Below, one piece after another: positions 47,869 through 56,907 of a DNA stretch of 64,000 bases. This DNA comes from an uncultured Acidimicrobiales bacterium (lineage in GTDB: Bacteria > Actinomycetota > Acidimicrobiia > Acidimicrobiales > SZUA-35). Position 1 is the stretch's first letter. Each line of letters opens with the position of its first letter. The stretch is taken from contig CALIFY010000030.1 of NCBI GenBank assembly GCA_938021675.1, positions 1 to 64,000 of the forward strand, written 5' to 3'. A model generated the notes under the pieces. That model had not been told where the DNA came from. It did not search any database and was given only the letters and a program-made list of their open reading frames with translations. The position numbers were made by a program, and so were the translations under genes.

Positions 47869-50160
47869 GTGGGAGCACTCGACAATATTCGTGTCATTGA
47901 CTTTGGCCACTATGTGGCCGGGCCGGTCACTGGGATGCTTCTCGCCGACCAGGGAGCGGACGTCATCAAGGTCGACCCTCCAACCGGTCCGGCGCTCGAC
48001 ATCCCAGCGAATCAAACCTGGAATCGGGGAAAGCGCAGCATCGCCCTCGACCTGAAAGCTTCAAAAGATGTAGCGGTGGCCAAAGATCTCGTGGCGTCGG
48101 CCGACGTTGTTATCGAGAATTTTCGGCCCGGGGTAATGGATCGGCTGGGCTTGGGCCCAACCGAGATGCGTTCGCACAACACCTCCCTGGTCTACGCGTC
48201 GATGCCCGGATTCGGTCCAGAGGACCCGCGAGCCTCATCGCCAGCGTGGGAAGGCGTTGTGTTAGCGGCCCTAGATGCCTTCCGCCCGGCGGTCGGCCAC
48301 CAGTCGATCCGCCGCCAACTGCACCGCCGTCCGGCAGACCGCGAAGGCGAACCGGTGTTCACCGCCGAACCAATCGCCTCGATGTTCGCTGCGTTGGTGT
48401 CCTCGATCGGCATTGCCTCCGCCCTCCATATCCGTGACCTGACCGGCATGGGCCAGCAGGTCCAGGTGCCGTTGTTCGACGCCTTTGCCCAGGCCATCGG
48501 TGTCTATGCCATGACGCCGCTTCCGTTCCGCCCGGTCACAGAGCCCCTCGGCAATCCGTGGGACCACCAGTATCGATGTGCTGATGGCCGTTGGATTCAC
48601 CTCGCGTGCGTCAGGTCCCGGCAGGCCGAACAGTTGGCCGAAGTACTCGACCGGCGGGATCTGATCGAACGGGGGTTGACCGCCGAGCGGTTGGCGACCA
48701 CCGGCGACCAGTTCCTGATCCACCGTGAGCTGTCCGAGGTGTTCGCTTCCAAGCCGGCTCTTCATTGGGAGGAGCTCATCATCTCAGAAGAGCTCCCGGG
48801 AGCAATCGTCCGCTCCGGGGCCGAGTGGTTACAGCACCCACAAGCCCGCCTAGGCGAGCTGTTCGTCGAGATCGACGATCCGACGCTCGGCCCAACCCGA
48901 CAACCGGCCCCGGTAGTCAAGTTGGAAGACTCGCCGAGCAAAATCAGTGGGCCGGCGCCACGCCACGATGGGGATCGCCGATCGATCCTGGCCGAGCTCA
49001 CCAAACCGGGTGGCCCCAGGCATTCGATCAGCAGGTTGATCTCGCCGGGCGTCGGTCCTCTCCATGGGCTTCGCGTGCTCGATCTTTGTGTCGAGGTTTC
49101 CGGTCCCACCTGTGCCAGGACCCTTGCTGAACTCGGTGCCGACATCATCAAGATCGATGATCCGAAGCGTGCTCCGGTCAGCAGCCATGACGACGTAAAC
49201 CGGGGGAAGCGAAGCATTCTGCTCGACCTCGACACCGCAGAAGGCCGTCGCATCTTCTGGGAGCTGGCATCGACCACCGATGTCATCGTCGAGAATTTCC
49301 GTTCCGGTGTGGTTGAAGATCTTGGGATCGACTATCCCTCGGTCAAACGCATCAAGCCCGACGTCATCTACGCCTCGATAAAGGCCTACGGCGATGAGGG
49401 CCCGTGGGCCGACCTGCCCGGCTATGAGACCACGATCGAGGCGCTCACCGGTATCCAAGCCCGCTATGGGGGAAGCGACCGACCGGCGGTCTGGCCCTAT
49501 GGGGCGATCGTCGGCTACGGCACCGGCTACGCCGCGGCCTATGGCGTACTTCTCGCCATCCTCGAACGAAACGTCACCGGGAAAGGTCAACTGGTTTCGG
49601 GCTCGTTGGCCAAGACGGCCGGGCTGCTCCAGTCGATGTTCCTACTCGACCATCAGGATCAAGACTGGTCTGAGCCCGCCGGCTCCGACGTCCGAGGATT
49701 CGGCGCTCACCAGTGCTTGTACGCCTGTCAAGATCGGTGGATTTTTGCCGGAGTGAGAACACTGGACCAGCTGAGCAGCGTTATCGGCAAGGTCGAAGAC
49801 GATGCAGACGCCCACCGACGATTCGTTGCGTGGTGTGGGCGACGCACCGCGGAGCGAGCCGTCGCTGCCTTACAACAACACGGGATTGGCGCCCAATCCA
49901 TCGAGTGGATCCACGATGCCTTAACCGATCCGATCGTCGTCCGGCGGGGGCTAAGTGTCATCCGGGCCCACGAACAAACCGGCATGTTCCGCACGACCGG
50001 TCCTGGCCCGTGGCTCTCTCACTCGAAAGTTGATGCCGGACGGCCCGCGCCTCGGATGGGGGCCGACGCCGACGTCATATTGCACGAGGTTCATCGGAGC
50101 GGCGAACTTCAACGGCTCGTCGAGGAGCAGGTCGTCGGGTCACCACCGCAGGGCCGCTAA
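47869..50160 (+). CDS. Tandem CaiB/BaiF (family III) CoA-transferase fusion
   Basis: 763 residues from GTG 47869, about twice the length of one family member. First copy (1-390): R-V-I-D-F-G-H-Y-V-A-G-P, D-V-I-K-V-D-P-P, N-R-G-K-R-S-I-A-L-D, and G-M-G-Q-Q-V-Q-V-P-L-F-D-A with the Asp expected for the acyl-aspartyl intermediate. Second copy (about 400-763): R-V-L-D-L-C-V-E-V-S-G-P, D-I-I-K-I-D-D-P, N-R-G-K-R-S-I-L-L-D, but G-K-G-Q-L-V-S-G-S-L-A-K-T-A, where that Asp is Lys. The family swaps CoA between carboxylic acids or racemises acyl-CoAs. Substrate unknown. Ends overlapping the convergent MFS gene by four bases. Confidence 0.92.
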   Translation: MGALDNIRVIDFGHYVAGPVTGMLLADQGADVIKVDPPTGPALDIPANQTWNRGKRSIALDLKASKDVAVAKDLVASADVVIENFRPGVMDRLGLGPTEMRSHNTSLVYASMPGFGPEDPRASSPAWEGVVLAALDAFRPAVGHQSIRRQLHRRPADREGEPVFTAEPIASMFAALVSSIGIASALHIRDLTGMGQQVQVPLFDAFAQAIGVYAMTPLPFRPVTEPLGNPWDHQYRCADGRWIHLACVRSRQAEQLAEVLDRRDLIERGLTAERLATTGDQFLIHRELSEVFASKPALHWEELIISEELPGAIVRSGAEWLQHPQARLGELFVEIDDPTLGPTRQPAPVVKLEDSPSKISGPAPRHDGDRRSILAELTKPGGPRHSISRLISPGVGPLHGLRVLDLCVEVSGPTCARTLAELGADIIKIDDPKRAPVSSHDDVNRGKRSILLDLDTAEGRRIFWELASTTDVIVENFRSGVVEDLGIDYPSVKRIKPDVIYASIKAYGDEGPWADLPGYETTIEALTGIQARYGGSDRPAVWPYGAIVGYGTGYAAAYGVLLAILERNVTGKGQLVSGSLAKTAGLLQSMFLLDHQDQDWSEPAGSDVRGFGAHQCLYACQDRWIFAGVRTLDQLSSVIGKVEDDADAHRRFVAWCGRRTAERAVAALQQHGIGAQSIEWIHDALTDPIVVRRGLSVIRAHEQTGMFRTTGPGPWLSHSKVDAGRPAPRMGADADVILHEVHRSGELQRLVEEQVVGSPPQGR

Positions 50161-51443
50161 TCGCCGACCTCGGGCTTCGGGCCGGCCTCGGCCGTTTGGC
50201 GAAGATCACTAAACCGATCGACTCGCCGCAGCGACGGGAACGCGATGAGCCACACACCGACGACGGCCAGCGTGCCTATCCCACCGAAGACAACCGAGGC
50301 GGCCAAACCTATCCAGGCGGCGGCGAGGCCAGATTCCAGGGTGCCAAGCTCGTTCGACCCGCCGATAAAGACATTCTCCACCGCGAGGACTCGGCCCCGC
50401 ATGTGTTCGGGGCTGGCCAACGGCACCATCGTGGCCCGAATGAACACGCTAACCGCATCGGCTGCGCTGAGAACGACGAGAGCCACAAGGGCCACCACAT
50501 AGGAACGGGTAACCCCGAGCACGATCGTGGCGAGACCGAAGACGGTAATTACGCCGAACAGTACCAACCCGACGTGGCGGCGGATCGGTCGGATCGACAG
50601 GACCGCAGCCGTGATCAACGCGCCGACTCCGATTGCTGAATACAGGAAACCGACCGCCGCCTCGTCGACCCCGAGGCGCCGTTCACCAATCGCTGGTAAC
50701 AGGGCGACGGCCCCACCGAACAAGACCGCGAACAGATCGAGGCTGATGGCGCCAAACAACACCGGTGTGCGACGGATGAAGCGAAGCCCACCGATGGCAT
50801 CCCGCACGGCCTGGCGCGGTCCGGCCACCGATTCAAGCCGGCGGACTCCGGTGGAGGGCACAAAGGCCAGGAGCGCGATCGATGCCAAGAAACCAACCAC
50901 CGACAGCAAGAAGGGCAGCGAGTGATTCACGCTGAACAGCAAGCCGGCCAGAATCGGACCGACAATCCCCGCAGACTGGAAGGCGATCGACCGAAGCGCC
51001 ACAACCCGCTCGACGATATGGGCTGGGGCCAGATCGATGGGGAGGGCACGGCTGGCGGGGGCGGTAAACGACCGAGCCGCGCCGAAAAGAAGAACGAAGG
51101 CAAAGACCGGCGCCACGCCATCCACACCGCGGAACGCAAGGGCGAAGAACCCAAGCCCGGCAATCACTTCCACCGCCAGACCGACGGCGTACACGACCCG
51201 GCGATCGTAACGATCTGAGGCTACGCCGCTGAACGGGGCGAGTAGAAAGATCGGCAGAAACTCGGCCAAGCCGAGAAGACCGAGATCGAGTTCACTCCCG
51301 GTGATACTGAATACGAACAACCCGAGAGCGACGAGTTGAGAGCGGTTCGCTATCGACGTGGTGAAGAGGGCCGCCAAGAGGATCCGAACCCCGGTCGGGG
51401 TTGTTCCCGAACCTTTGGTATCCAGATGCTTGTCGACCGTCAT
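50157..51443 (-). CDS. Major facilitator superfamily exporter (MFS_3/EntS-like)
   Basis: 428 residues, about twelve membrane helices. Loop 2-3 motif G-V-A-S-D-R-Y-D-R-R and a matching one in the second half (M-R-G-R-V-L-A-V-E-N) are typical of the subgroup with EntS and macrolide exporters. Blocks F-G-A-A-R-S-F-T-A-P-A and P-F-L-L-S-V-V-G-F also fit. It probably exports a small hydrophobic or siderophore-like compound by proton antiport. Confidence 0.9.
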   Translation of the reverse strand: MTVDKHLDTKGSGTTPTGVRILLAALFTTSIANRSQLVALGLFVFSITGSELDLGLLGLAEFLPIFLLAPFSGVASDRYDRRVVYAVGLAVEVIAGLGFFALAFRGVDGVAPVFAFVLLFGAARSFTAPASRALPIDLAPAHIVERVVALRSIAFQSAGIVGPILAGLLFSVNHSLPFLLSVVGFLASIALLAFVPSTGVRRLESVAGPRQAVRDAIGGLRFIRRTPVLFGAISLDLFAVLFGGAVALLPAIGERRLGVDEAAVGFLYSAIGVGALITAAVLSIRPIRRHVGLVLFGVITVFGLATIVLGVTRSYVVALVALVVLSAADAVSVFIRATMVPLASPEHMRGRVLAVENVFIGGSNELGTLESGLAAAWIGLAASVVFGGIGTLAVVGVWLIAFPSLRRVDRFSDLRQTAEAGPKPEVGD

Positions 51444-51557
51444 GACGAGCTAACCGTACCTGGGCAGCAGCAACCCAGAAAAAGCAAATGGATGGCGGGC
51501 GAACCCACCATCCATTTACAACCCACCAAGATGGGCACTACCCGATTTGTTAGAACG

Positions 51558-52133
51558 TCAGTCGCCTGGCCTCACGATTCGGCATCGGCCGTTGTCATCA
51601 CATTCGATGACCGGCCAAGGAACCGGTGCCGGCTCTGGCTCTGGCTCCGGAATCGGTTCAGGCAATGGCTCGGGGACTGGGAAGGGGTCAGGAACCGGTA
51701 TCGGCTCTGGTATCGGCTTGGGCTCGGGCTCCGGTATCGGCTCTGGCTCAGGTACCGGCTCAGGCTCGGGTACCGGCTCTGGCTCCGGTACCGGCTCAGG
51801 CTCGGGTGCCGGTGGAGGTGCTACCGGCCGTGACGGCTTCGGTGTCGGTTCGGGGGCCGGCATCGTGAGGATGGCTTCCGGCTCGATCAGAACGGCTGAA
51901 CGATCTGAACGAATCGGCTCATCAGCGCCTTTTTCAGCATCTTCATCAGCCGATGGGCCAACCGGGGCGGTCTGGACACGCTGAGACTCGAACGAATCGA
52001 GAGTTGGGGTATCGGAACGGTTGACAAGCAGCAGCAGTCCGACGGCGCCGACCAGCCCAACGCTGGCGATAGCCACGATCGAGTGGCGCAGCCGAGTGCT
52101 CAGCCGCAGATTACCAACAGAAACTGCCGTCAC
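51558..52133 (-). CDS. Single-pass membrane protein with Pro-Glu-Pro repeats
   Basis: 191 residues. Membrane helix at about 19-37 ([19 protein letters not shown]), an acidic outer segment, then about 75 residues of P-E-P-x-P repeats (about 105-178) like the rigid spacer of TonB, and a short C-terminus with C-D-D-N-G-R-C, possibly a disulfide loop. The opposite strand is also open here (Gly/Ser-rich product); the minus reading is chosen because it has a start, membrane helix and sensible C-terminus. Function unknown; it might span the cell wall. Confidence 0.65.
   Translation of the reverse strand: MTAVSVGNLRLSTRLRHSIVAIASVGLVGAVGLLLLVNRSDTPTLDSFESQRVQTAPVGPSADEDAEKGADEPIRSDRSAVLIEPEAILTMPAPEPTPKPSRPVAPPPAPEPEPVPEPEPVPEPEPVPEPEPIPEPEPKPIPEPIPVPDPFPVPEPLPEPIPEPEPEPAPVPWPVIECDDNGRCRIVRPGD
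51620..51815. repeat. Degenerate 6/12-bp repeat tract encoding Pro-Glu units
   Basis: On the plus strand, repeated GGCTC(C/T/A)GG and GGTA(C/T)CGG words; codes for P-E-P-V/I-P on the minus strand. Confidence 0.85.
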
Positions 52134-52328
52134 CCTCTACATAACGGCGACGGTGCGAACATGTATACGGCCAAGGGAAATATTTCTCATACAGCCGAGA
52201 ACGACCGTTTCGGTGGGCGGCGATACGGGCCACTGAGATCTTTGGGCCAGACCAGCGCCGATAGGGCGATCTGCACCGGCCAACAAACCCTCCGATCGGC
52301 TGGTGCTCGCCTGCCATAGACTCTGGGG

Positions 52329-53900
52329 GTGGCCGTGACCGATACCAGCCGCCAGGAGACCGGCGGCAATACTGGCGCCCGCGATCCGGCCGACCCCCTT
52401 CCCGGTCGAAGCTGGTGGCATCGCACCATGGAGCCCGAGGAGCGGCGCCGGATCATGACCGATCTGGCCATTGTCCGGATCGAACACTGGACATACCGGT
52501 TCGCCATAATGCTGACCTTGTCGGTTGTCGTCGCGGTGATGGGCCTCAGCCTCAATTCTGCCGCTGTGGTCATCGGGGCAATGCTTCTGGCCCCCCTGAT
52601 GCAGCCGGTTCTGGCCTCCGGCGCTTGTTTGGCCATGGCCCTGTTCACCAAATCGCTCGTGGCGGTGGCCAAAGTGGCATTGGCCACAACGTGGTGCATC
52701 GCCATCGCCTACGCAATCTCATGGATATTGCCGGTACAAGAGCTAACGCCCGAAGTGCTGGCCCGGACCCAACCCGATCTGAAAGACCTCGTTGTGGCCT
52801 TGGCCGCCGGAGCGGCCGGCGCCTACGCCACCGTACGATCCGATGTATCATCGTCTCTACCCGGTGTGGCGGTAGCCGTGGCCCTCGTCCCGCCGTTGGC
52901 CTCGGTCGGCATTCTGCTGCAGCAAGGCTTCGAGACCCGGGCCCAAGGTGCCCTACTGCTTTATATAGCCAACCTGGCCGCCATCGTGGTCGCCAGCATC
53001 GTGGTGTTTATCACCACCGGCTTCGTGCCACCCCGGCGACTGTCGGACAACCTGGCCAGACTGACCCTGGCCTCGGTGGCGGTCGTCGCCGTTGTGGTCG
53101 TGATCGCCGTTCCGCTGTACCGCACCGCGCTGACCAACATCGAGCGTCAAGACGACGAGCAAGCCGCACGAGATATCGTGGCCAACTGGCTCGGCGACCT
53201 AAACGACGACCTCGATCCGGAGATCTCGGTCAGCCGAGACGCAATGCAAGTCGTCGTAGAGCTCCGTGGCTTTGAAGACCCACCGGACAAGGCATCTCTC
53301 GTCGAAGCGATGCGCCAGGAGTTCCCCGAGTTCGACGTTCCCGTCCAGTTTCTCAAATTCAACCAAGCGACAACGACGACGCTTCCTCCACCGGAGCCGA
53401 CCGAACGACTTCTAGCCGATATTCGAGTGACCGTTGAGCGCTGGCTAAACGAGCGCGATCTCGACCACCGTCTCGAAGATGTCACCCTCGATGGCGATCA
53501 GGTCCGCATCGAGGTGGCGAGTACTGATCAACCGCCCCCAATCGAAGAGTTAGTCACCCGCCTACAGGCCGTCAACCCGGCGCTCAGCCCAGAACTGGCT
53601 TGGTCGGAACTTCGGACGATCACCGAAGAAGCGGAACCATCGCCAGACGAAATAACGGCAGAATCGATGCGAACCCTCGTCGACCGCTGGGCCATCGACC
53701 GGAACTTGGTGATCACCGGTTTCGACTACGACGGCAACCGCGTGCTCATCGACGTGTCCGGCACCGAAGCCCCCGACTACCGCGAGCTTGAGGTTGCGTT
53801 GTGGGATGAGGCCGACCAAGCGGTTCCGGTACAGGTCTTCTTTACCGAACGAGCACTTGTCACCACCACCACGAGCCGGCCGACGGCGACGCCTCGCTGA
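52329..53900 (+). CDS. DUF389 membrane protein with three C-terminal ferredoxin-like repeats
   Basis: 523 residues from GTG. The DUF389 core (about 40-270) has A-V-V-I-G-A-M-L-L-A-P-L-M-Q-P, G-A-A-G-A-Y-A-T-V-R and V-A-V-A-L-V-P-P-L-A-S-V-G, with about six helices. The C-terminal 240 residues contain three segments of about 70 residues, each starting with a helix such as A-R-D-I-V-A-N-W-L, I-R-V-T-V-E-R-W-L or M-R-T-L-V-D-R-W-A and then a beta-alpha-beta run ending in V-P-V-Q-F/V. The family's function is unknown. The preceding 195-base gap (52134-52328) is shared with the divergent PEP-repeat gene and presumably carries both promoters. Confidence 0.88.
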   Translation: MAVTDTSRQETGGNTGARDPADPLPGRSWWHRTMEPEERRRIMTDLAIVRIEHWTYRFAIMLTLSVVVAVMGLSLNSAAVVIGAMLLAPLMQPVLASGACLAMALFTKSLVAVAKVALATTWCIAIAYAISWILPVQELTPEVLARTQPDLKDLVVALAAGAAGAYATVRSDVSSSLPGVAVAVALVPPLASVGILLQQGFETRAQGALLLYIANLAAIVVASIVVFITTGFVPPRRLSDNLARLTLASVAVVAVVVVIAVPLYRTALTNIERQDDEQAARDIVANWLGDLNDDLDPEISVSRDAMQVVVELRGFEDPPDKASLVEAMRQEFPEFDVPVQFLKFNQATTTTLPPPEPTERLLADIRVTVERWLNERDLDHRLEDVTLDGDQVRIEVASTDQPPPIEELVTRLQAVNPALSPELAWSELRTITEEAEPSPDEITAESMRTLVDRWAIDRNLVITGFDYDGNRVLIDVSGTEAPDYRELEVALWDEADQAVPVQVFFTERALVTTTTSRPTATPR

Positions 53901-53951
53901 GGCGAGCCTCGACGGCATCGCCAAATAGAACGAGCGCGGACCCAGGCCCGT

Positions 53952-54335
53952 TCACCCAATCATCGACGCAACGTCGGGGGTCGAATCGAGCGTGACCTCG
54001 ATCATCGGAGCCTCGGAAACCAGCCGATCAAGTTCGGTCTGCGTCTCATACCACGACGCGTCCGGGTGGGAAAAGACTGCCCGGCGACGAGCTTCATCGA
54101 CGACCGGGACGGCTCGGCCGGCATAGCTGTCATCACCGATGTGGACGATGACCGACGGATCGGCCCGCACATTGGCGTACCAATCGCGTTTACCCGGCGT
54201 GCCGGTGATAATGAAGCAGCCATCGATCAGAAACCACCAAATCTCGATCCTGGCCGGTCGGCCGCTCCACCGGCCGATGGTGGTGAAATCGATTGTTCGG
54301 TGAACGGCAAGCCGCTCCTGCGCTTCGTGTTCCAT
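53952..54335 (-). CDS. Ddn-like (F420-type nitroreductase/quinone reductase family) protein
   Basis: 127 residues. Features: I-D-F-T-T-I-G-R-W-S-G-R-P-A-R-I-E-I-W-W near the N-terminus, G-T-P-G-K-R-D-W-Y-A-N-V-R-A-D-P, and a beta strand V-I-V-H-I-G. These match the deazaflavin-dependent nitroreductase family of actinobacteria. It is short, containing only the split barrel. Probable F420H2-dependent reductase of unknown substrate. Confidence 0.85.
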   Translation of the reverse strand: MEHEAQERLAVHRTIDFTTIGRWSGRPARIEIWWFLIDGCFIITGTPGKRDWYANVRADPSVIVHIGDDSYAGRAVPVVDEARRRAVFSHPDASWYETQTELDRLVSEAPMIEVTLDSTPDVASMIG

Positions 54336-54363
54336 CGGTGTTCCAGACTACTGTCAATACCGT

Positions 54364-55860
54364 ATGGTCTTGAATCGGGTGGTCGAAGGAGCCAAGCGAC
54401 TCGTCTCACCGGATCGCCCGACGACATCGGGGGACCCGCTCCTTGACCAGCTCCGCGGCGCGCTCACCGCCGACCGGGTGCACCTCGACGGAGTGCAACG
54501 ATCGCTACTCAGCCACGACGCCTCGGTGTTCGAAGGCGGTGTTGCCGGCCCGGTCTGCTACCCGACGTCGGTCGATGAGGTTGTGGCCATCATGAAGATC
54601 GCCGACGAGCACGGCCGAGCGGTGGTTCCTCGCGGCGCCGGAACCGGTCTCGCTGGTGGAGCGATTCCCCTCGGCGCACCGATCGTTGTGGCGATGACCA
54701 AGATGAATCGGATCCTCGATCTCGATATCGACAATCGGATTGTTTGGGTTCAGCCTGGCGTCATCAACCTCGACCTCACCCGATATCTCCGACCGTTAGG
54801 GTACCACTTCGCCCCAGACCCCTCTTCGCAACAGGTATGCACGATCGGCGGGAACGTCGCCAACAACTCCGGCGGACCCCACTGCCTGGCTTACGGTGTC
54901 ACCAACGCTCATGTCGTGGCGATCGAGGCGGTCGTGCCATCGGGCGATGTGTTAGCGCTCGGAGGTCTCGACGCTGAGCCCCTCGGGTTCGATCTTCGTG
55001 GAATCTTCGTCGGCAGCGAAGGCACCCTGGGCATCGCCACCAAGGTGGCGGTCACCATCACCAAGAATCCCCCGTCGGTCCGCACCTTGTTGTTGTCGTT
55101 CGACTCGGTCCGCGATGCGGCAAATACGGTGAGCGGCGTTATCGCCGCCGGCGTCGTGCCGGCGGCGATGGAGGTCATGGATGCCAAGATCACCGCCGCG
55201 GTCGAGCACTACGTCGGCGCCGGCTATCCGTTGGATGCCGAGGCCGTACTGTTGGCCGAAGTCGACGGTTCGGAGGCGGGCATCGACATAGATGCCGACC
55301 GCATCGCCGACGTCGGCCGGGAACATAACGCCACCGAGGTTCGATTTGCTAAGAGTGAGGACGAGCGAGCCCTGTTGTGGAAGGGACGAAAAACAGCGTT
55401 TGGTGCTATCGCTCAAATCGCCCCTGACTATTACCTTCACGACACCGTTGTCCCCCGCTCCAAGTTGGCCGACGTGCTCGAAGAGGTCTACGCCATCGCC
55501 GAACGGCACGACCTGCTCGTCATGAACGTCTTCCACGCCGGAGACGGCAACCTGCACCCGCTGCTGATCTTCGATGGCCGAGAACCTGGGGTGCTGGCAC
55601 GGGTCCACGCCGCCGGAGACGAGATCATTTCCGCCTCGCTGGCTGCCGGCGGCGTCCTGTCGGGCGAGCACGGCATCGGCGTGGAAAAACAGAAGTTCAT
55701 GGACGACATGTTCAGCCATGCCGACCTCGATCACCAGAACCGGCTGCGGCGAGCCTTTGACCCAACCTGTCGGGCCAACCCCGGCAAGGTATTGCCCATG
55801 GGGCACAGCTGTGCCGATATCCAAGCGCTGCGGCGAGTCCCCTCCGGGGTCTGGGGCTGA
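54364..55860 (+). CDS. glcD: Glycolate oxidase subunit GlcD-like FAD enzyme
   Basis: 498 residues. FAD-binding type 4 domain: P-R-G-A-G-T-G-L-A-G-G-A (about residue 80), T-I-G-G-N-V-A-N-N-S-G-G, and G-S-E-G-T-L-G-I. The C-terminal cap has N-V-F-H-A-G-D-G-N-L-H-P and S-G-E-H-G-I-G-V-E-K, which bind substrate and flavin in the GlcD/D-lactate dehydrogenase family. It oxidises glycolate (or D-lactate) to the 2-oxo acid. glcE and glcF follow, so the three-subunit glycolate dehydrogenase is more likely than a stand-alone lactate enzyme. Confidence 0.94.
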   Translation: MVLNRVVEGAKRLVSPDRPTTSGDPLLDQLRGALTADRVHLDGVQRSLLSHDASVFEGGVAGPVCYPTSVDEVVAIMKIADEHGRAVVPRGAGTGLAGGAIPLGAPIVVAMTKMNRILDLDIDNRIVWVQPGVINLDLTRYLRPLGYHFAPDPSSQQVCTIGGNVANNSGGPHCLAYGVTNAHVVAIEAVVPSGDVLALGGLDAEPLGFDLRGIFVGSEGTLGIATKVAVTITKNPPSVRTLLLSFDSVRDAANTVSGVIAAGVVPAAMEVMDAKITAAVEHYVGAGYPLDAEAVLLAEVDGSEAGIDIDADRIADVGREHNATEVRFAKSEDERALLWKGRKTAFGAIAQIAPDYYLHDTVVPRSKLADVLEEVYAIAERHDLLVMNVFHAGDGNLHPLLIFDGREPGVLARVHAAGDEIISASLAAGGVLSGEHGIGVEKQKFMDDMFSHADLDHQNRLRRAFDPTCRANPGKVLPMGHSCADIQALRRVPSGVWG

Positions 55861-55864
55861 CGTT

Positions 55865-56854
55865 GTGGCCAAGATCGATGCCGATACGAAAATCGATCGG
55901 GCGCTGACCGAATTTGCCGAACGACTCGGAGCCGACGACCCGGTGGCCGTGGTCGGCGGACGCACGAAGTGGGAGGTCGGCGGCGCGCCGGCCGACGGCA
56001 CCCGGATGGTGGCGGCGCCAACCGGGATCGTCAGCTACCTCCCATCGGAGATGGTCGCCGTCGTACGGGCCGGCACGACCATCACGGAACTGCAGTCGGC
56101 GTTGGCCGATGCCGGCCAACGGTCGGCCCTCCCCTATTGGGGGAACGGATCGACCGTCGGTGGCGCGTTGGCGGTGGGCCAAAACTCGCTCGATGTACTT
56201 GGCCGGGGCCGGCTTCGAGCGTCTCTTCTCCAAGTCCGGTACGTCTCGGCTGACGGCCACATCATCACTGGAGGTGGGCCGACGGTGAAGAACGTCACCG
56301 GGTTCGATCTCCCCCGGCTGATGGTCGGCTCGTTGGGAACTCTCGGATCGTTGGCCGAAGTGATCCTCCGTACCAATCCGATCCCGGACACGATGCGTTG
56401 GCTTCGGGGCCAAGGTATCGATCCCTTCGCCGCCTTCGATGCACTCTTCCGTCCGTCCGCTGTGTTGTGGGACGGCAAGACGACGTGGATCAAAATCGAG
56501 GGACACCGGGTCGACGTGGATGCAGAACAGGCGGCCCTTGTCCGTCGGGTTGGCCCCGTCGAAGAGGTCGACGGTCCCCCCGAGCTTCCGGCCCACCGGT
56601 GGTCGTTGGCCCCCAGAGAACTCCGGCACCTCGATCAGCCCATCACCGATCGGCCCAAAACATCGAACCCGACCTATCCGGTCGGTCGGTACGTGGCCTC
56701 GATCGGGGTGGGTACGGTCTGGGCCTCAGAGCCACAACCGGCTCGCTCCGTGTCCGACGCCATCCGAACGGTAGCCGCCCGAATGAAAGCAGAGTTTGAC
56801 CCGACCGGCCGTCTCAACCCCGGCCGCGACCCATATACCACCGCTGGCATGTAA
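55865..56854 (+). CDS. glcE: Glycolate oxidase subunit GlcE-like FAD-binding protein
   Basis: 329 residues from GTG at 55865, four bases after the glcD stop. A second, smaller FAD-binding type 4 domain: V-V-G-G-R-T-K-W-E-V-G-G, N-G-S-T-V-G-G-A-L-A-V-G, and K-N-V-T-G-F-D-L-P-R-L-M-V-G-S-L-G-T-L-G. The C-terminus ends D-P-T-G-R-L-N-P-G-R, as in GlcE. Co-subunit of the membrane-associated glycolate dehydrogenase. Confidence 0.93.
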   Translation: MAKIDADTKIDRALTEFAERLGADDPVAVVGGRTKWEVGGAPADGTRMVAAPTGIVSYLPSEMVAVVRAGTTITELQSALADAGQRSALPYWGNGSTVGGALAVGQNSLDVLGRGRLRASLLQVRYVSADGHIITGGGPTVKNVTGFDLPRLMVGSLGTLGSLAEVILRTNPIPDTMRWLRGQGIDPFAAFDALFRPSAVLWDGKTTWIKIEGHRVDVDAEQAALVRRVGPVEEVDGPPELPAHRWSLAPRELRHLDQPITDRPKTSNPTYPVGRYVASIGVGTVWASEPQPARSVSDAIRTVAARMKAEFDPTGRLNPGRDPYTTAGM

Positions 56855-56907
56855 TCACGAAACCACGGATCGAGACGTCACCGAGTGTTTGAAACGAGGC
56901 AGCAGAG

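Noticed and set aside
51547-51984. Plus-strand Gly/Ser-rich protein
   Set aside because: It mirrors the Pro-Glu repeat of the minus-strand gene, which has a membrane helix and a sensible start.
53890-53912. Terminator at the end of the DUF389 gene
   Set aside because: A short CGCCTC/GAGGCG inverted repeat overlaps the stop codon but has no T-run on either side.
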